The notes: generated by a model from the letters alone, not told the origin. A stretch of DNA of 64,000 nt from Ruegeria sp. R13_0 (GCF_017743995.1 NZ_JAGHRB010000007.1:1-64000), one strand, 5' to 3'. Shown: positions 1 through 15,938, counted from the first letter of the stretch. Numbers and translations: made by a program.

Positions 1-280
<280 letters not shown>

Positions 281-304
281 GATGGCCTCCTTTTTCGGTA
301 ATGA

Positions 305-329
305 AGGGAGCGTGATACCCACGCTCCCT
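305..329 (-). other. Intercistronic hairpin between fusA and tuf
   Basis: A perfect 10-bp inverted repeat (agggagcgtg and cacgctccct) with a 5-nt loop sits in the 60-bp fusA-tuf gap. There is no T-run on the minus strand, so it is not a typical intrinsic terminator. An RNA processing or stability element that tunes tuf relative to fusA is an inference. Confidence 0.6.
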
Positions 330-340
330 CAAATCTTTGG

Positions 341-2458
341 TTATGCGTATTTCGCCTGGATCTCGTCCGAGATGTTCTGCGGAACCGGATCGTAGTGGTC
401 GAACTGCATGGTGAACTGGGCACGGCCCGACGACATCGAACGCAGAGTGTTGATGTAGCCGAACATGTTCGCCAGCGGAACGAACGCGTCGATCGCGATC
501 GCGTTGCCGCGCGGTTCCTGACCAGACACCTGGCCACGACGCGAGGTCAGGTCGCCGATGATACCGCCGGTGTATTCTTCCGGGGTAATCACTTCGACCT
601 TCATGATCGGTTCCAGCAGTTTCGCGCCAGCTTTGCGCATGCCTTCACGCATACACATACGGGCTGCGATTTCGAACGCCAGAACGCTCGAGTCAACGTC
701 GTGGAACTTACCGTCCAGCAGGGCAACCTTGAAGTCGATCACGGGGAAGCCAGCCAGAGGGCCGCTGTCCATAACCGACTGGATGCCTTTTTCGACACCC
801 GGGATGTATTCCTTCGGAACGGCACCACCAACGATGCGGCTCTCGAACGAGTAACCTTCGCCCGGCTCGGTCGGTGTGATCTCAAGCTTAACCTCACCGA
901 ACTGACCCGAACCACCCGACTGTTTCTTGTGGGTGTAGGTGTGCTCGACCGGCATCGAGATGGTTTCGCGATAGGCCACCTGCGGTGCACCAATGTTCGC
1001 TTCCACCTTGAACTCGCGCTTCAGACGGTCAACCAGGATGTCCAGGTGAAGTTCGCCCATGCCTTTCATGATGGTCTGACCCGATTCCAGGTCGGTTTCC
1101 ACACGGAAGGACGGGTCTTCGGCGGCCAGACGGGCCAGACCCTGGGACATCTTCTCTTGGTCGCCCTTGGTTTTGGGCTCAACCGCGATCTCGATCACCG
1201 GATCGGGGAAGGTCATGGTTTCCAGAACCACCGGCTCTTTCGCGTCACACAGGGTGTCACCGGTGGTGGTGTCTTTCAGACCCGCCAGCGCGATGATGTC
1301 GCCTGCAAACGCTTCTTCGATCTCTTCCCGGTTGTTGGAGTGCATCATCATCATACGACCGATGCGCTCTTTCTTACCTTTGGTCGAGTTCAGGATCGAG
1401 TCACCCTTGTTCATGGTGCCCGAGTAGATCCGGGTGAAGGTCAGCGAGCCAACAAACGGGTCGTTCATGATTTTGAACGCCAGACCCGAGAAGGCCATTT
1501 CGTCGTCTGCACGACGTGCGATGTCACGAACTTCTTCTTCGTCGCCGGGTTTGAAGCCCATGTAATCAACAACGTCCAGCGGGCTGGGCAGATAGTCGAT
1601 CACAGCGTTGAGCAGAGGCTGAACGCCTTTGTTCTTGAACGCCGAGCCACCCAGAACCGGAACGAAAGCCATTTCCAGAGTGCCTTTGCGCAGCAGTTTG
1701 CGCAGGGTTGGCACGTCAGGCTCTTCGCCTTCCAGATAGGCTTCCATGGCGTCGTCGTCCATTTCGACGGCCGCTTCGACCATTTTGCCGCGCCATTCGT
1801 CAGCCATGTCCTTCAGGCTGTCGCGGATGGGGGCTTTGATCCAGCTTGCGCCCAGGTCTTCGCCCTGCCACAGCCATTCTTCCATGTTGACCAGATCAAC
1901 CAGGCCTTCCAGCTCGGTCTCGGCGCCGATCGGGATACCAACCGGAACAGCGCGTGCGCCGGTGCGGTCTTCGATCATGCGAACGCAGTTGAAGAAGTCT
2001 GCGCCGATCTTGTCCATCTTGTTGACGAAAACCATACGCGGAACCTTGTAGCGGTCAGCCTGACGCCACACGGTTTCGGTTTGGGGTTCAACACCGGCGT
2101 TTGCGTCCAGAACGCAGACGGCACCGTCGAGAACCGCCAGCGAGCGCTCAACTTCGATGGTGAAGTCAACGTGGCCGGGGGTGTCGATGATGTTCAGGCG
2201 GTGCTTGGGGCTGTCGGCGGTTTTACCGTCTTCGGTGCGCTCCCAGAAAGTGGTGGTCGCAGCCGAAGTGATGGTGATGCCGCGTTCCTGCTCCTGCTCC
2301 ATCCAGTCCATGGTGGCTGCACCATCGTGCACCTCACCGATGTTGTGGGATTTACCAGTGTAATACAGGATACGCTCCGAGCAGGTGGTCTTACCTGCGT
2401 CGATGTGCGCCATGATACCGAAGTTACGGTATAGTTCGAGCGGATATTCGCGTGCCAT
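341..2458 (-). CDS. fusA: Elongation factor G
   Basis: EF-G is the translocase GTPase that moves tRNA-mRNA through the ribosome and acts with RRF in recycling. The product is 705 residues, normal for the family. The P-loop AHIDAGKT is at residues 17-24, followed by switch I RGITI, DTPGH and NKMD, then domains II to V with the canonical C-terminal region. It lies 18 bp downstream of rpsG in the str operon and is followed by tuf. A second, much more divergent EF-G-like gene lies at 33972-35900; this one is clearly the housekeeping copy. Confidence 0.98.
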   Translation of the reverse strand: MAREYPLELYRNFGIMAHIDAGKTTCSERILYYTGKSHNIGEVHDGAATMDWMEQEQERGITITSAATTTFWERTEDGKTADSPKHRLNIIDTPGHVDFTIEVERSLAVLDGAVCVLDANAGVEPQTETVWRQADRYKVPRMVFVNKMDKIGADFFNCVRMIEDRTGARAVPVGIPIGAETELEGLVDLVNMEEWLWQGEDLGASWIKAPIRDSLKDMADEWRGKMVEAAVEMDDDAMEAYLEGEEPDVPTLRKLLRKGTLEMAFVPVLGGSAFKNKGVQPLLNAVIDYLPSPLDVVDYMGFKPGDEEEVRDIARRADDEMAFSGLAFKIMNDPFVGSLTFTRIYSGTMNKGDSILNSTKGKKERIGRMMMMHSNNREEIEEAFAGDIIALAGLKDTTTGDTLCDAKEPVVLETMTFPDPVIEIAVEPKTKGDQEKMSQGLARLAAEDPSFRVETDLESGQTIMKGMGELHLDILVDRLKREFKVEANIGAPQVAYRETISMPVEHTYTHKKQSGGSGQFGEVKLEITPTEPGEGYSFESRIVGGAVPKEYIPGVEKGIQSVMDSGPLAGFPVIDFKVALLDGKFHDVDSSVLAFEIAARMCMREGMRKAGAKLLEPIMKVEVITPEEYTGGIIGDLTSRRGQVSGQEPRGNAIAIDAFVPLANMFGYINTLRSMSSGRAQFTMQFDHYDPVPQNISDEIQAKYA

Positions 2459-2476
2459 TTTTGATAAGCCTCTGAA

Positions 2477-2962
<486 letters not shown>

Positions 2963-3334
2963 TTACTTGGGACGCTTCGCGCCGTATTTCGAACGACGTT
3001 GCTTACGATCTTTGACGCCCTGAGTATCCAGAACACCGCGCAGGATGTGGTAACGCACACCGGGAAGGTCTTTTACACGGCCGCCACGGATCAGAACAAC
3101 CGAGTGTTCCTGCAGGTTGTGGCTTTCACCGGGGATGTACGAGATGACCTCGAACCCGTTGGTCAGGCGCACCTTGGCAACCTTACGCATAGCCGAGTTC
3201 GGCTTTTTCGGTGTGGTTGTATATACACGTGTGCAGACGCCGCGTTTCTGCGGGCACTGCTCCAGGTGCATGGACTTCGAGCGTTTTACTTTGGGCTGCC
3301 GCGGCTTGCGGATCAGCTGTTGAATAGTTGGCAT
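2963..3334 (-). CDS. rpsL: 30S ribosomal protein S12
   Basis: S12 is the decoding-centre protein of the 30S subunit. The ATG at 3334 gives 123 residues beginning [12 protein letters not shown], the family start; the open frame continues upstream for 30 more codons without homology, so a longer start is rejected. The loop [16 protein letters not shown] and the segment [12 protein letters not shown] carry the wild-type lysines whose changes give streptomycin resistance. It is the first gene of the str operon, behind a long leader and a strong promoter. Confidence 0.97.
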   Translation of the reverse strand: MPTIQQLIRKPRQPKVKRSKSMHLEQCPQKRGVCTRVYTTTPKKPNSAMRKVAKVRLTNGFEVISYIPGESHNLQEHSVVLIRGGRVKDLPGVRYHILRGVLDTQGVKDRKQRRSKYGAKRPK

Positions 3335-3743
3335 TCCGGTTTCTTCCCCGTTTTGCAACACACATGACATGCACGCGCATTGCGTGCGGTTAAATTTGCT
3401 GCACTCATGCGTCCACAAGCGCAAAACCCGCGAGCGTTCCCATTCCGAGGTGAACGTCGCGGTTGGTTATCAGAGGACGCGAACGGCAAAATTGTCCGGG
3501 TCTTGACCAGTTCATTACTGAAATCGGTTTTGGGGCGGCCCCCGGTACCGAGATGACGCGCGTAATAGGGGGAGTCGGCCCAAGTGTCAACAGCACTTAC
3601 CCCAGCGCGAAAATCTGGGCGCCAAACTGGCCGGATTGCGCTGTGATATCAACGATTGCGGGTCCCGGCCAGCCTCTTCTGGCGTTGCGGGGGCAGGCAT
3701 TGCCCGGCATAGTGCGCGCAGACCTCTTAGCGATGGATGACAG
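3335..3743. other. 409-bp gap: str operon leader and promoter region
   Basis: No convincing gene lies here; the open frames crossing it have no recognisable protein features. On the minus strand it holds the sigma70-type promoter at 3562-3590 and a leader of about 220 nt before rpsL, with a short GC-rich hairpin near 3371-3387. The plus-strand end (3600-3743) is the 5' flank of the glycosyltransferase gene, where I see no clear promoter. Confidence 0.6.
3562..3590 (-). promoter_or_regulatory. Promoter of the str operon (rpsL)
   Basis: Read on the minus strand, TTGACA (3585-3590), a 17-bp spacer and TATTAC (3562-3567) form a near-consensus sigma70 promoter directed at rpsL. The predicted transcription start is near 3555, leaving about 220 nt of untranslated leader. 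Confidence 0.8.
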
Positions 3744-4559
3744 ATGCAGGTTATCGGCCTTTGCCGCTTTTCCTTTCCGGCCCTTGGCAGCTTTCAGACC
3801 GAACATGAAACTCTGGATGATCGGCGTCGTCACCTCTACAGCCCTGCCCGTCTGGAAGAGAGGTTTCGCCTATTCGAATCCTCGACCCTGCCCTGTTTTC
3901 GCGAACACACCGATGAGGATTTCGAATTGCTGGTGGTGATCGGAGACTGCCTGCCCAAAGACGCCTACGACCGGCTGCACGACCTGACGGTCGACGTGAA
4001 ACAGGTCCGGATCGTTCAGGAATCGCCTCGGACCGACAAATCGCATCGCCATATCATGAAGGACATCCTGAACGCGGCCCGCAAGGATCCGGATCAGCCT
4101 TGCATCCAATTCCGCCATGACGATGACGACGCCGTATCCGTGGATTTCGTCGAGCGTCTGCGCGAAGCCGTCCGCGACAGCAAAGGCCTGATGGAGCGCA
4201 GCACCATTGTCGGCATTGATTTCAATCAGGGCTTCTTTGCCCGTCTCAACGCCGATGGGATCACAGCGAAACCGACGCATAAACCGCTTTTGGGCGTGGG
4301 TCTTGGAATGCATATCGCAGGCGGCTGCAAACAGACCATCATCAGCTTTACCCATCATCGCATGGGCCGCTTCATGCCCATCGTCAGCTATACCGATGCA
4401 CCAATGTGGGTGCGTTCGCTCAACGGGTTCAACGACTCACGCGGGGCGCGCAACTATGACCGCGAACTCTCAGCACTAAGCCCCGAACTTGAGGGAGAGT
4501 TCATCGCCCGTTTTGCCATTGATCAAAGCGTCGTCCGACAAGTTCACGGCGCGCCCTGA
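3744..4559 (+). CDS. Putative rhamnosyltransferase-family glycosyltransferase
   Basis: The 271-residue protein resembles the putative rhamnosyl transferase family (Pfam Rhamno_transf). The N-terminal part has a GT-A-like pattern: a conserved CRFSFP start, LPCFREHTDEDFELLVVIGD at residues 49-68 and an acidic run RHDDDDAV near residue 125 that could be the metal/nucleotide-sugar DxD site. There is no signal peptide or membrane segment, so it is probably cytosolic and works on a surface polysaccharide. The actual donor and acceptor are unknown. It overlaps the convergent EamA gene by 16 bp at the 3' ends and has no strong ribosome binding site. Confidence 0.75.
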   Translation: MQVIGLCRFSFPALGSFQTEHETLDDRRRHLYSPARLEERFRLFESSTLPCFREHTDEDFELLVVIGDCLPKDAYDRLHDLTVDVKQVRIVQESPRTDKSHRHIMKDILNAARKDPDQPCIQFRHDDDDAVSVDFVERLREAVRDSKGLMERSTIVGIDFNQGFFARLNADGITAKPTHKPLLGVGLGMHIAGGCKQTIISFTHHRMGRFMPIVSYTDAPMWVRSLNGFNDSRGARNYDRELSALSPELEGEFIARFAIDQSVVRQVHGAP

Positions 4560-5413
4560 GTTGTCCTTTCGCGGAACAGTGTGAACAATCCAGCCGCGAC
4601 AACCAGCCCAGCGCCAAACAAGGTTACCGCATCGGGCCATTCGCCAAACACAACCCAGCCCAGCCCCAAGGCCCAAATCAGGCTGGAGTATCGGAAAGGG
4701 GCGATAAACCCAACCTCGCCTTCTCGCATCACCATCACGCTGCATAAGTATCCGATCAGGACAAACACAGCCGCTGAGGCCACCAGCGCTGCATTTCCAC
4801 TGGACAGGTTGACCCAGCCCTCAAACGTCGACACCAGACCCGCCGCAACCGAGATCGACAGCGAGGTGGCAAGGGTCACCACCAGTGATGGAACCTGCGG
4901 TGACATGCGCCGGGTGATCAAGTCTCGGATCGTCACCGAGACCACGGCTAGCAACGCATAGATCGCATAAACGCTGAACCCGTCCGGCCCGGGCCGCACG
5001 ATCAGCAGCATGCCCATGAACCCGACAATAATGGCCATGATGCGCCGCCAGCCAATATGTTCCGAGAAGAACAGGACCGCCCCCAGCGTCACGGTCAACG
5101 GTAACACCTGAAGAACCGCAGTCACATTCGCCAGCGGCATGTTCTTGAGTGCGGTCAGGAAGAAAAAGGTCGCGGATAGCTCGGCAACACAGCGAATAGA
5201 AACCAGCCATTTGTCATGCCGTGAAAAATTCAGGTGCAACGCCCCAAGATGGCGCGCCAACCCGTAAACAAGCAGAGACGCCAACCCCCCCCGGATCGCA
5301 ACCAACTGAAACAAGGGGAGGTCTCGCAGCGCGACTTTGACCAGCGTGTCATTCACTGTAAACGCGGCCATGCTGGCCATCATCAGCAGCGCGCCTCTAA
5401 CATTCGGACTCAT
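4544..5413 (-). CDS. EamA/DMT-family transporter
   Basis: An integral membrane protein of 289 residues with about ten hydrophobic helices arranged as two EamA repeats, the pattern of drug/metabolite transporters. The N-terminal repeat opens with MMASMAAFTVNDTLVKVALR. The substrate cannot be told from sequence; relatives export amino acids or metabolites, or take up small solutes. It is a single gene, convergent with the glycosyltransferase upstream in coordinates and followed by a 129-bp gap before cysK. Confidence 0.85.
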   Translation of the reverse strand: MSPNVRGALLMMASMAAFTVNDTLVKVALRDLPLFQLVAIRGGLASLLVYGLARHLGALHLNFSRHDKWLVSIRCVAELSATFFFLTALKNMPLANVTAVLQVLPLTVTLGAVLFFSEHIGWRRIMAIIVGFMGMLLIVRPGPDGFSVYAIYALLAVVSVTIRDLITRRMSPQVPSLVVTLATSLSISVAAGLVSTFEGWVNLSSGNAALVASAAVFVLIGYLCSVMVMREGEVGFIAPFRYSSLIWALGLGWVVFGEWPDAVTLFGAGLVVAAGLFTLFRERTTQGAP

Positions 5414-5542
5414 TCAACCAATACTCGGCCTTCAAACAATGGCGATATTCACGCTTCAATCTGACGCTAAGTCAATTCGCGCGTGGTAATCCTAAAGTTT
5501 TATTCGTGAAGATCGGCTGCAATTGGCCGTTTTCCAGTCGCT

Positions 5543-6616
5543 TCAGCCCGTCATCTGGGCCGACGGCGTCGATTTGGAGATCGCGATCTCCTCTTCCGTC
5601 ATCTCTTCCTCCACCCCTTCAAACAGCGGGGTCGAAAGATACCGTTCACCGGTATCTGGAAGCATCACCAACATCACCGATCCGTCCGGCGCGGTCTCAG
5701 CCAGTTTCATCGCCACCGCAAATGTGGACCCGCCCGATATGCCGGTGAAAATCCCCTCTTCGGCAGCCAGACGGCGCGACCAGGCAATCCCGTCTGCGCC
5801 GGGCACGGGGATCAACTCATCATAGAAGCCGTTGTCTATAGCCTCCTGCAGGACCCAGGGAATGAAATCAGGTGTCCAGCCCTGAATCGGATGCGGCTCG
5901 AAGTTCGGATGGCTTTCGGTCGGCTGATGCGTGTCGTTGCGGGTATTCACATAGCCCGACGAGACAATCGCCGCATTCGCAGGTTCCGTGAGGATAATCT
6001 TTGTCTCCGGGCGTTCTTTCCTCAGAACCCGCGCCACGCCCGAGACGGTTCCGCCAGTGCCATAACCCGTCACCCAATAGTCGAGCTTCTGCCCGTCGAA
6101 ATCCGCCAGAATCTCTCGCGCGGTGGTGTTTTCATGAATGTCGGCATTGGCCGCGGTTTCAAACTGGCTGGCGAGGAACCAGCCATTCTGTTCGGCCAGT
6201 TCCTTGGCTTTGGTATACATGCCGAACCCTTTCTGGGCGCGCGGGGTCAGGACAACCTTTGCCCCCAGGAACCGCATCAGCTTGCGCCGTTCGACCGAAA
6301 AACTGTCGGCCATGGTCACAACCAGAGGATAGCCCTTGGCCGCGCAGACCATCGCCAATCCGATCCCTGTATTGCCCGAGGTCGCCTCAACCACCGTCTG
6401 CCCCGGTTTCAGCCGACCGTCCCGCTCGGCCGCTTCGATGATGTTCAGCGCCAGGCGGTCCTTCACGGAACTGGCCGGATTGAACGCTTCGAACTTCACG
6501 TAAACCGTCACGTTTGAGGGCGCGATCCTGTTGATGCGCACGCAGGGCGTGTCTCCGACAGTGTCCAGAATGCTGTCATACAGGCGCTTGCGCCCTTGCG
6601 TTTGCCGGGTTGTCAT
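5543..6616 (-). CDS. cysK: Cysteine synthase A (O-acetylserine sulfhydrylase)
   Basis: A PLP enzyme that makes L-cysteine from O-acetylserine and sulfide in the cytoplasm. The ATG at 6616 has a perfect AGGAGG ribosome binding site; a further 30 in-frame codons upstream are not used in my reading. The product is 357 residues. NPASSVKDR (46-54, PLP lysine at 52), SGNTGIG (80-86), GTGGT and SGGST are intact. The C terminus carries an acidic extension (EGVEEEMTEEEIAIS) that makes it longer than the usual CysK of about 310-320 residues. It is a single gene following the rpoC terminator. Confidence 0.93.
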   Translation of the reverse strand: MTTRQTQGRKRLYDSILDTVGDTPCVRINRIAPSNVTVYVKFEAFNPASSVKDRLALNIIEAAERDGRLKPGQTVVEATSGNTGIGLAMVCAAKGYPLVVTMADSFSVERRKLMRFLGAKVVLTPRAQKGFGMYTKAKELAEQNGWFLASQFETAANADIHENTTAREILADFDGQKLDYWVTGYGTGGTVSGVARVLRKERPETKIILTEPANAAIVSSGYVNTRNDTHQPTESHPNFEPHPIQGWTPDFIPWVLQEAIDNGFYDELIPVPGADGIAWSRRLAAEEGIFTGISGGSTFAVAMKLAETAPDGSVMLVMLPDTGERYLSTPLFEGVEEEMTEEEIAISKSTPSAQMTG

Positions 6617-6706
6617 GGCGGCCCCCTCCTCTGCTTTGCGCAAGCATGCCACAAACCGGGTCACATTGATAATTTTCTTTGCGAAAGCGCGCTTCGACGG
6701 GCGCAA

Positions 6707-6740
6707 ACAAAAAAGGCCCCGCGAAATCGCAGGGCCTTTT
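6707..6740 (-). terminator. Intrinsic terminator of the rpoBC operon
   Basis: A stem formed by aaaaggccc and gggcctttt around a short loop (6711-6740) is followed on the minus strand by a run of six T. It lies 20 bp beyond the rpoC stop codon and just upstream of cysK. Confidence 0.85.
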
Positions 6741-6759
6741 CTATTTTTTGGTCCGAGGG

Positions 6760-9700
6760 TTACTCGCGGCTTTCCGGTGTTTCCACCAGAACGTCCAGCT
6801 CATCCCCGACCATGTCGTCGTCAAAGCTGGGCGCGGCCAGAGCAGCGGCGGCTTCGGCCTCTTCCCGGCGGGCTTCGATGACCACATTGTCACGCGACTG
6901 CGCGATGTGGCGGACGGCCTGAGTGGCCCCACCTGTACCGGCAGGGATCAGGCGACCAACGATGACGTTTTCTTTCAGGCCAACCAGCTTGTCTTTCTTG
7001 CCCTGAACCGAAGCTTCGGTCAGCACGCGCGTTGTTTCCTGGAACGACGCCGCCGAGATGAACGAACGCGTTTGCAGCGAGGCTTTGGTGATCCCCAGAA
7101 GGATCGGCTCGCCCTGTGCCGAACGACCACCGCGGGCGATGGTCTTCTCGTTGGCTGCGTCGAACTCCTGCTTGTCGACATGTTCGCCTTTCAGCAGGGT
7201 GGTGTCGCCTGAATCCAGGATCTCCCACTTCTGCAGCATCTGGCGCACGATGACCTCGATGTGCTTGTCGTTGATCTTCACGCCCTGCAGACGATACACG
7301 TCCTGCACCTCGTCGATCATGTAATCCGCCAGCGCTTCGACACCCATGATGGACAGGATGTCATGCGGAGCCGGGTTACCGTCCATCAGGTATTCACCCT
7401 TCTGGATGAAGTCCCCTTCGGCGACCGGGATGTGTTTGCCCTTGGGCACCATGTACTCGATGGTCTCCATGGTCTCATCAGCCGGTTCGATGCTGATGCG
7501 ACGCTTGTTCTTGTAGTCGCGGCCAAAGCGCACGTAACCATCGGCTTCTGCGATGATCGCGTGATCTTTCGGACGACGTGCTTCGAACAGTTCGGCCACA
7601 CGCGGCAGACCACCGGTGATGTCCTTGGTCTTGGCACCTTCGCGCGGGATACGCGCGACAACGTCACCGGCTTCGACTTTCTGACCGTCTTCGACCGACA
7701 GGATCGCATCCACCGACATCGGATAGTGAACCGGGTTGCCCGCATCGTTGCGGACCGGTTCGCCATCTTCGCCGACCAGAATGATCTCGGGCTTGAGGTC
7801 GCTGCCTTTGGGGGCCGCGCGCCAGTCGATCACGATCTTCTGGGTCATACCGGTTGCTTCGTCGGTCTCGTCGCGGACAGCAAGGCCCGAAACCAGGTCA
7901 ACGTATTTCGCAGTACCGGCTTTTTCGGCGATGATCGGCAGGGTGTAGGGATCCCATTCGAACAGCTTGTCGCCACGGGCCACCTTGGTGCCGTCCTTGA
8001 CGAACAGCTTGGAGCCGTAGCCCAGTTTGAAGCTGGCCCGCTCTTCGCCGTGTTCGTCGTTGATCACCAGCTTCATGTTCCGGCCCATGACCAGGCTTTC
8101 GCCTGCGGCATTGACCAGGATCTGCGGGTTCTCGAACGCGACAACGCCTTCCTGGTTGGCCTCCTGGAACGACTGCTGACCACCCTGCGCAACACCACCG
8201 ATGTGGAATGTACGCATGGTCAGCTGTGTACCGGGTTCACCGATCGACTGCGCGGCGATGATGCCGACAGCTTCACCTGTGTTCACCATAGTACCGCGTG
8301 CAAGGTCACGACCGTAGCAGGTTGCACAGACGCCTTCCTCGGACTCACAGGTCAGAGGCGAGCGGATGCGCATCGAGGCAACGCCGGCTTCGTCGATGGT
8401 GTCTGCCATGCGCTCGTCGATCAACTGGCCTGCGGCCACGATCACCTCATCGGTGCCCGGGCGCAGAACATCGTCAGCCGCCACACGGCCCAGCACACGT
8501 TCGGCCAGCGAGGCAACAACCTCACCATCGTTCACGGCGGCTTCGGCAGTGATCGCACGCTCGGTGCCACAGTCGATCTCACGAACGATACAGTCCTGCG
8601 CCACGTCAACCAGACGGCGGGTCAGGTAACCCGAGTTCGCCGTCTTCAGAGCGGTATCCGACAGACCCTTACGGGCACCGTGGGTCGAGTTGAAGTACTC
8701 GAGAACGGTCAGACCTTCTTTAAAGTTCGAGATGATCGGCGTCTCGATGATGTCACCGTTCGGCTTGGCCATCAGGCCGCGCATACCGCCCAGCTGTTTC
8801 ATCTGAGTGACCGAGCCACGCGCACCCGAGTGGGCCATCATGTAAACCGAGTTCGGCTCCTGGTCCGACCCGTCGTCACCCTTGGCGACGTCCGAGATCG
8901 TGCTCATCATCGCCTCAGTCACGCGGTCGTTACACTTCGACCAGGCATCGACAACTTTGTTGTACTTTTCGCCCTGAGTGATCAGGCCATCCATGTACTG
9001 CTGTTCAAAGTCCTTCACCTGACCGCGGGTGTCATCAACGATGCCCCACTTGTCGTCCGGAATGACCATATCGTCCTTACCAAACGAGATGCCCGCCTTG
9101 AACGCTTCTTTGAAGCCCATCGACATGATCTGGTCACAGAAGATGACCGACTCTTTCTGACCGCAATACCGGTAGACGGTGTCGATCACCTGCTGCACTT
9201 CTTTCTTCCGCAGCAGGCGGTTGACCAGATCGAACGGCGCTTTGTTGTTCATAGGCAGCAAGGCACCCAGACGCAGACGGCCCGGAGTGGTCTCGTAACG
9301 CTTCTGAACTTCGTTGCCTTCGTCGTCGATCTGCGTGATCCGCGCGGTGATCTTGGTGTGCAGGTGCACTTCACCGGAATCCAGCGCGTGCTGAACTTCG
9401 TCGATCGACCCGAACACCTTGCCTTCGCCCGGCATGCCTTCACGTTCAAGGGTCACATAGTAGAGACCCAGGATCATATCCTGCGACGGAACGATGATCG
9501 GTGCACCGTTTGCAGGCGACAGCACGTTGTTGGTCGACATCATCAGGACGCGCGCTTCCAACTGCGCCTCAAGGCTCAGCGGGACGTGAACGGCCATCTG
9601 GTCTCCGTCGAAGTCGGCGTTAAAGGCCGAGCAGACCAGAGGGTGCAGCTGGATGGCTTTACCTTCGATCAGAACCGGTTCGAACGCCTGAATGCCAAGA

Positions 9701-11001
9701 CGGTGCAGCGTCGGCGCACGGTTCAGCATAACAGGGTGTTCGCGGATCACCTCGTCGAGGATATCCCACACTTCGGGACGCTCTTTCTCGACCAGTTTCT
9801 TCGCCTGTTTCACGGTGGAAGACAGACCCTTGGCTTCAAGGCGCGAGTAGATGAACGGCTTGAACAGCTCCAGCGCCATCTTCTTGGGCAGACCACACTG
9901 GTGCAGCTTGAGTTCCGGCCCGGTCACAATGACAGAACGGCCCGAGAAGTCGACGCGTTTCCCCAGAAGGTTCTGACGGAAGCGGCCCTGCTTACCTTTC
10001 AGCATGTCCGACAGCGATTTCAGCGGGCGCTTGTTGGCGCCAGTGATCACGCGGCCACGACGGCCGTTGTCGAACAGAGCGTCAACAGATTCCTGCAGCA
10101 TCCGCTTTTCGTTGCGGACGATGATGTCAGGCGCGCGCAGTTCGATCAGACGCTTCAGACGGTTATTCCGGTTGATGACGCGGCGATACAGATCGTTCAG
10201 ATCCGAAGTCGCGAAACGGCCACCGTCCAGCGGAACCAGCGGACGCAGTTCCGGCGGAATGACCGGGATCACGGTCATCACCATCCACTCGGGGCGGTTG
10301 CCCGACTCGAGGAAGGATTCAACAACCTTCAGACGCTTGATGATCTTCTTGGGCTTCAGCTCGCCGGTTGCTTCGGCCAGATCAGCACGCAGCTGCTCGG
10401 CTTCGGCTTCCAGATCAATCTGGGCCAGCATCTCACGGATGGCTTCGGCACCGATATTCGCGGTGAACGCGTCCATGCCATAGGCATCCTGCGCATCCAT
10501 ATACTCTTCTTCGGTCAGCATCTGGCCATAGGTCAGGTCGGTCAGACCGGGCTCGATGACGACGTAGTTTTCAAAGTACAGAACGCGTTCCAGATCGCGC
10601 AGAGTCATGTCCAGCATCAGACCGATACGGGACGGCAGCGATTTCAGGAACCAGATATGCGCAACGGGCGCGGCCAGTTCGATATGGCCCATACGCTCAC
10701 GGCGGACTTTCTGCAGGGTGACTTCCACACCGCATTTCTCGCAGACAACGCCGCGATACTTCATCCGCTTATATTTGCCGCACAGACATTCGTAATCTTT
10801 GATCGGGCCAAAGATGCGCGCGCAGAACAGACCGTCACGCTCGGGCTTGAACGTCCGGTAGTTGATGGTTTCGGGTTTCTTGATCTCGCCATAGGACCAA
10901 GACAGAATCCGCTCGGGCGACGCCAGCGAGACCTTGATCTCGTCGAAAACCTTCGGGGGCGTCAGCGGGTTGAACGGGTTGTTGGTGATTTCCTGGTTCA
11001 T
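6760..11001 (-). CDS. rpoC: RNA polymerase beta' subunit
   Basis: The largest subunit of RNA polymerase, 1413 residues, as expected in Rhodobacterales. Visible landmarks are the N-terminal zinc-binding cysteines ([19 protein letters not shown]), the catalytic Mg motif NADFDGDQM, the bridge/trigger region [11 protein letters not shown] and the second cysteine cluster [16 protein letters not shown]. It starts at the ATG at 11001 behind GAGGTATCAAA. It is last in the rplJL-rpoBC operon, 96 bp after rpoB, and ends in a terminator. Confidence 0.98.
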   Translation of the reverse strand: MNQEITNNPFNPLTPPKVFDEIKVSLASPERILSWSYGEIKKPETINYRTFKPERDGLFCARIFGPIKDYECLCGKYKRMKYRGVVCEKCGVEVTLQKVRRERMGHIELAAPVAHIWFLKSLPSRIGLMLDMTLRDLERVLYFENYVVIEPGLTDLTYGQMLTEEEYMDAQDAYGMDAFTANIGAEAIREMLAQIDLEAEAEQLRADLAEATGELKPKKIIKRLKVVESFLESGNRPEWMVMTVIPVIPPELRPLVPLDGGRFATSDLNDLYRRVINRNNRLKRLIELRAPDIIVRNEKRMLQESVDALFDNGRRGRVITGANKRPLKSLSDMLKGKQGRFRQNLLGKRVDFSGRSVIVTGPELKLHQCGLPKKMALELFKPFIYSRLEAKGLSSTVKQAKKLVEKERPEVWDILDEVIREHPVMLNRAPTLHRLGIQAFEPVLIEGKAIQLHPLVCSAFNADFDGDQMAVHVPLSLEAQLEARVLMMSTNNVLSPANGAPIIVPSQDMILGLYYVTLEREGMPGEGKVFGSIDEVQHALDSGEVHLHTKITARITQIDDEGNEVQKRYETTPGRLRLGALLPMNNKAPFDLVNRLLRKKEVQQVIDTVYRYCGQKESVIFCDQIMSMGFKEAFKAGISFGKDDMVIPDDKWGIVDDTRGQVKDFEQQYMDGLITQGEKYNKVVDAWSKCNDRVTEAMMSTISDVAKGDDGSDQEPNSVYMMAHSGARGSVTQMKQLGGMRGLMAKPNGDIIETPIISNFKEGLTVLEYFNSTHGARKGLSDTALKTANSGYLTRRLVDVAQDCIVREIDCGTERAITAEAAVNDGEVVASLAERVLGRVAADDVLRPGTDEVIVAAGQLIDERMADTIDEAGVASMRIRSPLTCESEEGVCATCYGRDLARGTMVNTGEAVGIIAAQSIGEPGTQLTMRTFHIGGVAQGGQQSFQEANQEGVVAFENPQILVNAAGESLVMGRNMKLVINDEHGEERASFKLGYGSKLFVKDGTKVARGDKLFEWDPYTLPIIAEKAGTAKYVDLVSGLAVRDETDEATGMTQKIVIDWRAAPKGSDLKPEIILVGEDGEPVRNDAGNPVHYPMSVDAILSVEDGQKVEAGDVVARIPREGAKTKDITGGLPRVAELFEARRPKDHAIIAEADGYVRFGRDYKNKRRISIEPADETMETIEYMVPKGKHIPVAEGDFIQKGEYLMDGNPAPHDILSIMGVEALADYMIDEVQDVYRLQGVKINDKHIEVIVRQMLQKWEILDSGDTTLLKGEHVDKQEFDAANEKTIARGGRSAQGEPILLGITKASLQTRSFISAASFQETTRVLTEASVQGKKDKLVGLKENVIVGRLIPAGTGGATQAVRHIAQSRDNVVIEARREEAEAAAALAAPSFDDDMVGDELDVLVETPESRE

Positions 11002-11045
11002 TTTGATACCTCAAATTTGTGCGATTGGCTGGGGTCGGGCGGGCA

Positions 11046-11092
11046 ATTTTCTTCGCCGAAGAAAATCACCCAGATTTTTCGACGAAAAATCT
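11046..11092. repeat. Tandem pair of short palindromes in the rpoB-rpoC gap
   Basis: Two adjacent perfect 10-bp inverted repeats with 1-nt centres: attttcttcg/cgaagaaaat (11046-11066) and agatttttcg/cgaaaaatct (11072-11092). They fill most of the 96-bp intercistronic gap. Neither ends in a T-run on the minus strand. They look like members of a short interspersed palindrome family, which cannot be tested from one window. Confidence 0.6.
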
Positions 11093-11097
11093 CGCCC

Positions 11098-15234
<4,137 letters not shown>

Positions 15235-15368
15235 GTCAGATGTCACCTTTCGATGTTCTCAGCGGGCAAAGACACCGTCGGGCCCCGGCATCTTGCACAT
15301 TCGAGACGACACGCCCGGATCAATTCGTGGCCACCGTCCCGAAGGCGGCCTCCCGATCCGAAAACCGT

Positions 15369-15445
15369 GTCTTAGAAAACGCCCCACGACATGAGGCCCT
15401 TTCTAAGACAGGTTCGGCTGGACCCGGATTTCTCCGGACCCAGCC
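15369..15445 (-). promoter_or_regulatory. Double hairpin in the rplL-rpoB gap (candidate attenuator/processing site)
   Basis: Two inverted repeats lie between rplL and rpoB. Positions 15416-15445 pair ggctgg..ccgga with tccgg..ccagcc (11 of 13 pairs, 4-nt loop). Positions 15369-15379 and 15400-15410 form a perfect 11-bp stem (tgtcttagaaa / tttctaagaca) with a 20-nt loop. In Escherichia coli this gap holds an attenuator and an RNase III site, so a similar role is likely here but unproven. Confidence 0.6.
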
Positions 15446-15484
15446 AAATTTTTCAGCACATCAGCGATGCGCCAGAGACTAAGC

Positions 15485-15859
15485 TTAGGCCAGTTCGACT
15501 TCGGCGCCAGCTGCTTCCAGCTTGGCTTTGACGTCTTCTGCTTCTGCTTTGTCCACGCCTTCTTTGATCTTGCCGCCGGCTTCGACCAGTTCCTTGGCTT
15601 CTTTCAGGCCCAGGCCGGTGATGCCGCGAACTTCTTTGATGACGTTGATTTTCGATGCGCCGGCGTTCTTCAGAACGACGTCGAATTCGGTTTTTTCTTC
15701 CTCAGCTGCACCGCCGGCGTCGCCACCAGCAGCCATGACAACTGCGCCGCCTGCTGCGGGCTCGATGCCGTATTCGTCTTTGAGGATGGTTTTCAGTTCT
15801 TGTGCTTCCAGCAGGGTCAGACCCACGATGCTTTCTGCGAGTGCTTTCAGATCAGCCAT
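15485..15859 (-). CDS. rplL: 50S ribosomal protein L7/L12
   Basis: L7/L12 forms the flexible stalk of the 50S subunit that recruits translational GTPases. It has 124 residues: the N-terminal dimerisation part ([20 protein letters not shown]), an Ala/Gly-rich hinge around residues 35-55, and the globular C-terminal domain with [12 protein letters not shown]. It lies 79 bp after rplJ in the same operon and before rpoB. Confidence 0.97.
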   Translation of the reverse strand: MADLKALAESIVGLTLLEAQELKTILKDEYGIEPAAGGAVVMAAGGDAGGAAEEEKTEFDVVLKNAGASKINVIKEVRGITGLGLKEAKELVEAGGKIKEGVDKAEAEDVKAKLEAAGAEVELA

Positions 15860-15938
15860 TTTATCAGCTCTTTCCGTTTACAGTGTGTGTTCCAACGTCA
15901 GGGGCAATCCCCTACGCAGATCATTCAGTGCCAACCGC

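Noticed and set aside
395..2434. A 679-codon open frame antisense to fusA
   Set aside because: Same codon-bias effect; no recognisable protein sequence and no ribosome binding site.
3463..3939. A 158-codon plus-strand open frame in the str operon promoter region
   Set aside because: It overlaps a strong minus-strand promoter and leader and runs into the glycosyltransferase gene in another frame; no protein similarity is visible.
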